Assembly: GCA_963726295.1 (NCBI GenBank)
Contig: CAVSBW010000012.1
Location: 310,001-374,000, forward strand
Reading direction: 5' to 3'
Length of the DNA stretch: 64,000 bases
Source: DASSQJ01 sp963726295
Lineage (GTDB): Bacteria; Actinomycetota; Actinomycetes; Actinomycetales; Dermatophilaceae
Below are positions 58,682 to 64,000 of the stretch, piece after piece. Both the position numbers and the translations under genes were made by a program. Positions within the stretch are counted from its first letter, which is position 1. The number at the start of each line of letters is the position of its first letter. The notes below the pieces were generated by a model that saw nothing but the letters and a program-made list of their open reading frames with translations, searched no databases and was not told the DNA's origin.

Positions 58682-59374
58682 GTGGCCATCGTCCTCCTCG
58701 TCCGTCACGGGCACTCCACCGCCAACGCCGAGGGGGTCCTGGCCGGGTGGACCGAGGGAGTGGGTCTCACCGACGCCGGGCGCGAGCAGGCGGCGCGGGT
58801 CGGGGAGCGGCTGCGGGCGGTCGGCCCGGTCCGTGTCGTGACCAGCCCCCTGCAGCGCTGCGTCGAGACCGCGGCGATCGCCCTGCCCGACCACGAGGGC
58901 GGCACCGACGAGCGGCTGGGGGAGTGCCACTACGGCGCCTGGACCGGGCGACGCCTGGCCGACGCCGCCACCGAGAGCCTGTGGCGCACCGTGCAGGACG
59001 ACCCGGCGTCGGCCGCCTTCCCGGAGCACGAGCAGTACCGTGCCGAGTCCCTCGGCGAGATGGCCGCTCGGGTCGTCGGCGGTGTCCGTGACCTCGACGC
59101 GACGGTGGAGGCCGCGCACGGCCGGGCCGCGGTGTGGGTCGCGGTGAGCCACGGGGACCCCATCAAGGCGGTGGTGGCGGAGGCGGCGGGGGCGGGGATC
59201 TCCGGCCTCCAGCGGGTACGCATCGACCCCGGGTCGGTGAGCGCCGTGCACGTCACGCCGACCAGGATGGTCCTGCTCGCGAGCAACACGAGCGCCGGAG
59301 ACCTCGCGCCGCTCGTTGCCCTCCCCGAGGGGCACGACGCCGGCGACTCCACCGTCGGTGGCGGAAACGGCTGA
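58682..59374 (+). CDS. Histidine phosphatase superfamily protein (MSMEG_4193 type)
   Basis: The 230-residue protein has the RHG motif in LLVRHGHSTANAEGVLAGW (RHG at 8-10), the second acid/His in HYGAWTGR and the late His in VAVSHGDPIKAV. This form matches the phosphatase/phosphomutase subgroup that is usually next to mshC, SCO1664 and DUF3090 genes in Actinobacteria. GTG 58682 is seven bases after TATGGT. In this window the cobalt/nickel transporter separates it from those partners. Confidence 0.88.
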   Translation: MAIVLLVRHGHSTANAEGVLAGWTEGVGLTDAGREQAARVGERLRAVGPVRVVTSPLQRCVETAAIALPDHEGGTDERLGECHYGAWTGRRLADAATESLWRTVQDDPASAAFPEHEQYRAESLGEMAARVVGGVRDLDATVEAAHGRAAVWVAVSHGDPIKAVVAEAAGAGISGLQRVRIDPGSVSAVHVTPTRMVLLASNTSAGDLAPLVALPEGHDAGDSTVGGGNG

Positions 59375-59416
59375 CCTCTCGGGGAGGTGAACCTCCTGCC
59401 GCTCGCCCGTCCCGGG

Positions 59417-59444
59417 TAGTGTTGTTGCAAACGATGTGCAACAA
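59417..59444 (+). promoter_or_regulatory. Fur-family (Nur-like) operator upstream of the metal transporter
   Basis: TTGTTGCA at 59422-59429 and TGCAACAA at 59437-59444 form an 8-bp perfect inverted repeat around seven bases. Within it TTGCAA-N5-GTGCAA closely follows the TTGCAA-N5-TTGCAA box of the Streptomyces nickel regulator Nur. TAGTGT at 59417-59422 fits a -10 directly against it, so a bound repressor would block transcription. It lies 48 bases before the cbiM start. Confidence 0.65.
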
Positions 59445-59492
59445 GCCGGTGACCGGCCGCGAAGGCCACCCCCCGACGAGAAGGAGCGCTCC

Positions 59493-60182
59493 GTGCACGT
59501 GCCCGACGGCTTCCTCGACGCCCCGACGTCGATCGGCACCGCCGTCGTCGCCGCCGGGGTGGTCGGCTACTCGCTCCGCTGGTCGGTGCGCCGGGAGCTC
59601 GACGAGCGGACGGCACCGTTGGCCGGTCTCGTGGCGGTGTTCGTCTTCGCCGCGCAGATGGTGAACTTCCCGGTGGGGGCGGGCACCTCGGGTCACCTGC
59701 TCGGGGGCGCCCTGGCCGCCGTCCTGGTGGGTCCGGCCACGGCGACGTTGTGCCTCACCGTCGTCCTCACGGTCCAGGCCTTCCTCTTCGCCGACGGCGG
59801 GGTCACGGCCCTCGGGACCAACGTCCTGCTCATGGGTGTCGTCGGGGTCTGGGTGGGCTACGCGGTGTTCCGCGCGGTGCTCGCCGTGCTCCCGCGCACA
59901 CTGCGCAGCGTCTCGTGGGCGGCCGGGGTGGGTGCCTTCCTCAGCGTCCCCGTGGCCGCGCTGGCCTTCGTCGGGCTGTACGCCCTCGGTGGTTCGGCGC
60001 CGGTGCCGCTCGGCTCCCTGGCGGTCGCGATGGGCGGCTGGCACGTGGTCATCGGGCTCGGCGAGGCGGTCATCACCACACTCGCCGTCGGCAGCGTGGT
60101 CGCGGCCCGACCCGACCTCGTCCACGGCGCCCGTGGGCGCCTGCCCGCCCTCGAGCTGCGTACCGCCGAGGTGGTGCGGTGA
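59493..60182 (+). CDS. cbiM: CbiM/NikM, substrate-binding subunit of cobalt/nickel ECF transporter
   Basis: A 229-residue membrane protein starting M-H-V-P-D-G-F. The His at position 2 is the metal ligand of CbiM/NikM, which fixes GTG 59493 as the start. Later motifs are FPVGAGTSGHLLGGALAA and LFADGGVTALGTNVLLMG, both in the metal-binding core. The ribosome site AGAAGGAG is seven bases upstream. The operon downstream supplies the N, Q and O subunits. Nickel versus cobalt cannot be read from the protein; the Nur-like operator points to nickel. Confidence 0.93.
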   Translation: MHVPDGFLDAPTSIGTAVVAAGVVGYSLRWSVRRELDERTAPLAGLVAVFVFAAQMVNFPVGAGTSGHLLGGALAAVLVGPATATLCLTVVLTVQAFLFADGGVTALGTNVLLMGVVGVWVGYAVFRAVLAVLPRTLRSVSWAAGVGAFLSVPVAALAFVGLYALGGSAPVPLGSLAVAMGGWHVVIGLGEAVITTLAVGSVVAARPDLVHGARGRLPALELRTAEVVR

Positions 60183-60481
60183 GCACCCGACGCCTCGTCG
60201 CCGTCGGCGTCGGCGTGAGCGTGCTCGTGGCCGGCGTGCTGTCGTACCTCGCGGTCGGCAGCCCCGACGGTCTCGAGCACGTCGCCGCCGGGCTGGGGTT
60301 CGACGCCGCCGCGACGCCCTCCGCCGCCGACGGATCGCCGCTCGCGGGCTACGAGGTGCGCGGGGTCGGTGGCCCACTCGCCGGCGGTCTGGCCGGGGTG
60401 CTGGGGCTGCTCGTCGTCGGTCTGGTCATGAGCCTTCTCGTCCTCTACGTGCGGCGCCGCGCAGCCCACCGGCACGACTGA
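60179..60481 (+). CDS. CbiN/NikN-like small membrane subunit (PDGLE)
   Basis: The 100-residue protein has two transmembrane helices (near 6-26 and 65-90) with SPDGLEHVAAGLGF after the first, the PDGLE motif of CbiN/NikN-type subunits. It is needed with CbiM for metal loading. GTG 60179 overlaps the cbiM stop as GTGA. Confidence 0.88.
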   Translation: MSTRRLVAVGVGVSVLVAGVLSYLAVGSPDGLEHVAAGLGFDAAATPSAADGSPLAGYEVRGVGGPLAGGLAGVLGLLVVGLVMSLLVLYVRRRAAHRHD

Positions 60482-60482
60482 C

Positions 60483-61244
60483 GTGGGGTCCGGCCATTCC
60501 GCGCACCTCCACGTCGAGGGCGTCACCCCGCTCCACCGGCTCCCGGCGCACGTCAAGCTCGTGGGGCTGCTCGTGTTCGTCCTCGCCACCGTGTCGGTGC
60601 CCAACGAGGCCCGTGGGGTGCTCGTCCTGCTGCTCGCGCTGGCGGTCGCGCTCCTGCTGTCCACCCGTGTGCCGGCCCGCCACCTCCTCCCGCGGCTCGC
60701 GGTGGAGACACCCTTCGCGGTCTTCGCGGTCGTCCTGCCGTTCGTGGCCGTCGGCCCCCAGGTGGAGCTCGGGTGGTTCTCGGTCTCGCGCCCCGGGCTC
60801 GTGGCGGCGGTCGCCCTGCTCCTCAAGGGGACGACAGGGGTGGTCTCGGCGGTGGCCTTTGCCGTCACCACACCGCCCCGCGACCTGGTGCGTGCGCTGC
60901 AGCACCTGCGCGTTCCCGACCCGCTCGTCACCATCGCCTCGTTCATGGTGCGCTACGTCGAGGTGGTCTCCGACCAGCTGCGGCGGATGCGCGTGGCCCG
61001 CGAGTCCCGTGGGTTCCGGGCCCGCTCGCTCCGAGCCTGGCCGGCGCTGGCGTCGAGCACCGGTGCCCTGTTCATCCGCAGCTACGAACGCGGGGAGCGT
61101 GTCCACCTGGCGATGCTGAGCCGCGGCTACCGCGGGCGGCTGCCGGTGACCGCCCCGCTCGCCGGCACCACCGGTCAGTGGGCCGCCGCCCTCCTTCCGG
61201 CGGCCCTCGCCACGGCCGGCTCCGTGCTCGTGAGGTCGGCATGA
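60483..61244 (+). CDS. cbiQ: CbiQ, transmembrane coupling subunit of the ECF transporter
   Basis: The 253-residue polytopic protein has HRLPAHVKLVGLLVFVL at the start and the coupling-helix motifs ARESRGF (near 178) and SRGYRGR (near 214), with the A-R-G pattern that contacts the ATPase. GTG 60483 is one base after the CbiN stop. It is the energy-coupling T component. Confidence 0.92.
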   Translation: MGSGHSAHLHVEGVTPLHRLPAHVKLVGLLVFVLATVSVPNEARGVLVLLLALAVALLLSTRVPARHLLPRLAVETPFAVFAVVLPFVAVGPQVELGWFSVSRPGLVAAVALLLKGTTGVVSAVAFAVTTPPRDLVRALQHLRVPDPLVTIASFMVRYVEVVSDQLRRMRVARESRGFRARSLRAWPALASSTGALFIRSYERGERVHLAMLSRGYRGRLPVTAPLAGTTGQWAAALLPAALATAGSVLVRSA

Positions 61245-61972
61245 GCACCCCGGTCCTCGACCTCGACCGGGTGGCGTACGCGTACCCGGGTGGCCACCAG
61301 GCCCTCTACGGCGTCGACCTCCACGTCCACCCGGGCGAGACGGTCGCCCTCCTCGGCCCGAACGGTGCCGGGAAGACGACGCTCGTTCTCCACCTCAACG
61401 GCATCCTCACGCCGGGGCACGGGGCGGTGCACGTGTCGGGTCTGCCGGTCACCGAGGAGAACCTGCTCGAGGTCCGGCGCCGCGTCGGCATCGTCTTCCA
61501 GGACCCCGACGACCAGCTCTTCATGCCCACGGTCCGCGACGACGTGGCCTTCGGACCGGCCAACCTGGGCCTTCGCGGAACCGAGCTCGACGACCGGGTG
61601 GCCGAGGCCCTGGCGGCGGTCGACGTCGCCGACCTCGCCGACCGGGCTCCGCACCACCTCTCCTTCGGGCAGCGGCGGCGCGTCGCCATCGCCACCGTGC
61701 TGGCCATGCATCCCGAGATCCTCGTCCTGGACGAGCCGTCGTCGAACCTCGACCCGACGTCGCGGCGCGAGCTCGCCGACATCCTGCGCTCCCTCGGCGT
61801 GACCATCCTCATGGTCACGCACGACCTCCCGTATGCCGTGGAGCTGTGCGAACGATCGGTGGTGCTCTCCGAGGGCACCGTCGTCGCGGACGGGCCTACG
61901 CGGGAGGTGCTCGCCGACGAGGCGTTCATGGCCCGGCACCGACTCGAGATGCCCGTCGGCTACTCCCTCTAG
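61241..61972 (+). CDS. cbiO: CbiO, ATPase of the cobalt/nickel ECF transporter
   Basis: The 243-residue ATPase has GPNGAGKTT near 40, the EcfA-type Q-loop FQDPDDQLF near 86, LSFGQRRRVAIA and LDEPSSNLD. ATG 61241 overlaps the cbiQ stop as ATGA. It should work as a homodimer with CbiQ since only one ATPase is in the operon. Confidence 0.94.
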   Translation: MSTPVLDLDRVAYAYPGGHQALYGVDLHVHPGETVALLGPNGAGKTTLVLHLNGILTPGHGAVHVSGLPVTEENLLEVRRRVGIVFQDPDDQLFMPTVRDDVAFGPANLGLRGTELDDRVAEALAAVDVADLADRAPHHLSFGQRRRVAIATVLAMHPEILVLDEPSSNLDPTSRRELADILRSLGVTILMVTHDLPYAVELCERSVVLSEGTVVADGPTREVLADEAFMARHRLEMPVGYSL

Positions 61973-61982
61973 CGACGCCGCC

Positions 61983-61988
61983 TAGGGT
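61983..61988 (+). promoter_or_regulatory. -10 hexamer TAGGGT for DUF3090 gene
   Basis: TAGGGT ends seven bases before ATG 61996, which supports that start for the frameshifted gene. Confidence 0.6.
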
Positions 61989-61995
61989 GGGACCC

Positions 61996-62504
61996 ATGCC
62001 AGCCACCGTCTTCGACCCCCCGGAGCGCTTCGTCGCGGGCACGGTCGGTCCCCCGGGGGACGAACCTTCTTCCTCCAGGCTCGGGGCGACGGCCGCCTCG
62101 TGTCGGTCTCGCTCGAGAAGGTGCAGGTCAGCGTGCTCGCGGAACGGGTCGACGACCTGCTCGACACCCATGCCGAGGGCACCGCCACCGAGCCTCTCGA
62201 CGAGGGTGACACCGCACCCCTCGAGACCCCCATCGAGGACGAGTTCCGCGTGGACACCCTGGCCCTGGCGTGGGACGCCGAGCGCCGGGTGGTCGTCATC
62301 GAGTGCCACGACCAGGACCCCGAGGAGGCCGAGGACGACGACGTCACGACCATGCGCGTCGTGCTCACCCCCGAGTCGGCCCGGGCGTTCGTGCGTCGCT
62401 GCGCCAAGGTCGTGGCCGCCGGCCGCCCCCCGTGCCCCTTCTGCGGCCAGCCCCTCGATCCCACCGGCCACATCTGCCCTCGTGCCAACGGGTACCGACG
62501 CTGA
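61996..62504 (+). pseudogene. DUF3090 protein gene, interrupted by a one-base frameshift
   Basis: From ATG 61996 (seven bases after TAGGGT) the product reads PATVFDPPERFVAGTVGPPGD, the DUF3090 N-terminus, then leaves the family. In another frame it resumes as RTFFLQARGDGRLVSVSLEK and continues to HICPRANGYRR at 62504, including the CPFCGQPLDP cysteine pair. Adding one base around 62055-62062, next to a CCCCCGGGGG run, restores a full protein of about 170 residues. The break may be a real mutation or a sequencing error. The family is conserved next to SCO1664 and mshC. Confidence 0.85.
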
Positions 62505-63282
62505 GCTCCTGGAGCTGCTGACCCGCGGGGACCTGACTCCCCTCGGGCGCGTCGCCGACTCCTCGAACGGGGCGCTGCTCTGCGTCGTGGGGGACCCCGC
62601 CGACGAGGTGCTGGCGATCGTGAAGCCCGAGGCCACGGAGCGGCCGCTGTGGGACTACCCCGACGGCACTTTGGTGGCGCGCGAGCGGGCGGCCTGGCTC
62701 GTCAGCGAGGCCGGCTGCTTCGGCGTCGTCCCCCCCACCGTCCTGCGTGACGGTCCGCGCGGCCCGGGGTCGGTGCAGCTGTGGGTCGGCCCCGTCGCCG
62801 GGGACCCCGACCCCGTGGTCGAGGTGTGCGGACCGCGAGAGGTCCGCGAGGACTGGGTCGTCGTGCTCCACGGGGAGGACCAGATGGGGGAGCGGGTGGT
62901 CGTCGCGCACAGCACCGAGCCGGCCCTGCGCACCGTCGCCGTTCTCGATGCCGCACTCAACAACTCCGACCGCAAGGGCGGTCACCTGCTGCGTGACGGC
63001 GACATCGTGCGGGGCTGCGACCACGGGGTCAGCCTCGGGGTCGAGCCGAAGCTCCGCACGGTGCTGTGGGGCTGGGCGGGCGAGCCCCTGGCCGACGCCG
63101 ACGTCGAGCGTCTCGAGCGGCTGCGCGCGGCCCTGGCGGGTGGCCTGGCCGGCGACCTCACCGGCCTGCTCACGCGCGGGGAGGTCCGGGCCCTCGGCAC
63201 GCGGGTCGAGCGGCTGCTCCGGGGGCGGGTGCACCCGGTGCCCGAGCCGGGGTGGCCGGCGATCCCGTGGCCCGCCCTCTGA
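62482..63282 (+). CDS. SCO1664 family protein (PI3/4-kinase-like fold)
   Basis: The 266-residue protein matches the SCO1664 family: NGALLCVVGDPADEVLAIVKPEATERPLWD (part), LVARERAAWLVSEA, ALNNSDRKGGHLLRDGD and RGCDHGVSLGVEPKLRTVLWGW. The DRKGGH and DHGVSL segments resemble the catalytic and metal loops of kinase-like folds. GTG 62482 lies inside the DUF3090 end by 23 bases and gives the usual N-terminus. Its activity is unknown. Confidence 0.88.
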   Translation: MPTGTDAELLELLTRGDLTPLGRVADSSNGALLCVVGDPADEVLAIVKPEATERPLWDYPDGTLVARERAAWLVSEAGCFGVVPPTVLRDGPRGPGSVQLWVGPVAGDPDPVVEVCGPREVREDWVVVLHGEDQMGERVVVAHSTEPALRTVAVLDAALNNSDRKGGHLLRDGDIVRGCDHGVSLGVEPKLRTVLWGWAGEPLADADVERLERLRAALAGGLAGDLTGLLTRGEVRALGTRVERLLRGRVHPVPEPGWPAIPWPAL

Positions 63283-63317
63283 CCCGCACCTCCGTCCGGT
63301 TGCGTCCGGGCCACCCG

Positions 63318-63323
63318 TAGGCT
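63318..63323 (+). promoter_or_regulatory. -10 hexamer TAGGCT for mshC
   Basis: TAGGCT ends six bases before GTG 63330, suggesting mshC also has its own transcript. Confidence 0.55.
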
Positions 63324-63329
63324 GACCCG

Positions 63330-64000
63330 GTGAAGTCGTGGCCCGCCCCTGTCGTCCCCGCCGTCCCCGGCCACGGACAGCACCTCCACCTCTACGACAC
63401 GAGCCGTGCCGCGGTGCTGCCGATCGAGGCGGGCCACCGCACCCGGATGTACGTCTGCGGCGTCACGCCCTACGACGCCACCCACCTCGGGCACGCCGCC
63501 ACCTACGTCACCTTCGACCTCGTCGTGCGCGGCATGCTGGACGCCGGCCACGAGGTCGAGTACGTGCAGAACGTCACGGACGTCGACGACCCGCTCCTCG
63601 AGCGCGCCGCCCGCGACGGCCGGGACTGGCGTGAGCTCGCCACGTCCGAGATCGACCTGTTCCGGGAGGACATGACGGCCCTCGGGGTCATCCCGCCCGA
63701 CCAGCTCCTCGGCGTCGTGGAGTCGATGGACGAGATCGTGGACGCGGTGCGGCGGCTCGTCGACTCCGGCACCGCCTATCGGGTACCGGTGCCCGAGGCC
63801 GAGGGCAGTGGCGACGACATCTACCTCGACCTCGCGCAGACCACCGGGTTCGGCGAGGTGTCGCACTGGAGCCGCGAGCAGATGGAGGCGGTCTTCCCCC
63901 GCCGCGGCGGTGACCCCGAGCGCCCCGGCAAGCGTGACCCGCTCGACCCGCTGCTCTGGCGCGGTGCGCGCGACGGTGAGCCCTCGTGGGATGACGACCT
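63330..64000 (+). CDS. mshC: Mycothiol ligase MshC, N-terminal part
   Basis: The gene runs off the window after 223 codons. KSWPAPVVPAVPGHGQHL is the MshC start; MYVCGVTPYDATHLGHAATY holds the zinc Cys and the HLGHA (HIGH) ATP motif, and EYVQNVTDVDDPLLERAA follows. MshC joins cysteine to glucosaminyl-inositol in mycothiol synthesis. It is distinguished from CysS by this N-terminus and by its DUF3090/SCO1664 neighbours. GTG 63330 is six bases after TAGGCT. Confidence 0.94.
   Translation, partial: MKSWPAPVVPAVPGHGQHLHLYDTSRAAVLPIEAGHRTRMYVCGVTPYDATHLGHAATYVTFDLVVRGMLDAGHEVEYVQNVTDVDDPLLERAARDGRDWRELATSEIDLFREDMTALGVIPPDQLLGVVESMDEIVDAVRRLVDSGTAYRVPVPEAEGSGDDIYLDLAQTTGFGEVSHWSREQMEAVFPRRGGDPERPGKRDPLDPLLWRGARDGEPSWDDD

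Noticed and set aside
59375..59492. Possible cobalamin riboswitch before cbiM
   Set aside because: The 118 bases are too short and lack the conserved B12-box pattern; the visible element is a Fur-family-type palindrome instead.
1..64000. rRNA genes or CRISPR arrays
   Set aside because: None seen; only one tRNA gene was recognised.

Overview
The window is high-GC DNA from an actinobacterium, most likely a Micrococcales member of the Intrasporangiaceae/Dermatophilaceae type. The taxonomic placement is inference. It rests on a Suf operon with SufU, mycothiol ligase MshC, two F420-type luciferase-like oxidoreductases, actinobacterial GlgC/GlgA, DUF3099, DUF5703 and DUF3090 proteins, and many leaderless genes.

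Regions. (1) 1-4180: tail of an iron-sulfur assembly operon (sufD end, Rieske ferredoxin, sufC, sufS, sufU, DUF59), then a VLRF1-type peptidyl-tRNA hydrolase. (2) 4.1-17.2 kb: mixed housekeeping genes, including a bile-acid-symporter-family carrier next to an alkyl sulfatase, a zinc metallopeptidase, an ABC-F ATPase, a lipoprotein phosphoesterase, a TrpB2 enzyme and an ABC exporter. (3) 17.2-33.7 kb: SURF1, moaA, fabG-fabI, serB, divergent glgC/glgA, an ABC ATPase, NfeD-SPFH, TSUP, TrmH, a HipA-like kinase with DUF3037, a Ser/Thr kinase and an SGNH lipoprotein. (4) 33812-52533: an integrated mobilizable element of about 18.7 kb in the 3' end of tRNA-Leu(GAG). (5) 52.6-64 kb: M20 peptidase, aldo/keto reductase, LLM oxidoreductase, uppP, corA, then a conserved phosphatase / DUF3090 / SCO1664 / mshC neighbourhood split by a CbiMNQO cobalt/nickel transporter.

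The element is bounded by a perfect 27-bp direct repeat. It carries a tyrosine integrase, an excisionase, a second HTH protein, a MobF relaxase-helicase with a possible oriT, a toxin-antitoxin pair, an IS256-family insertion with 8-bp target duplication, an IS3 remnant and a 10.2-kb leftward polymorphic toxin operon. That operon starts with a 2112-residue secreted RHS protein and its immunity gene. Three more secreted toxin/immunity pairs follow: a Hint protein with an unknown toxin, an EndoU nuclease, and a protein with a decayed Hint and an unknown toxin. Every gene junction in it overlaps by 1 to 14 bases. No type IV secretion genes are present, so the element looks mobilizable rather than self-transmissible.

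Two wider signals stand out. About twenty genes begin 6-8 bases after a TANNNT hexamer, the signature of leaderless transcripts, and several divergent pairs share short back-to-back promoters of this kind. Two genes, the IS256 transposase and DUF3090, appear interrupted by single-base losses in or beside C/G runs, so sequencing error must be excluded. All assignments come from reading motifs; no database search was run.
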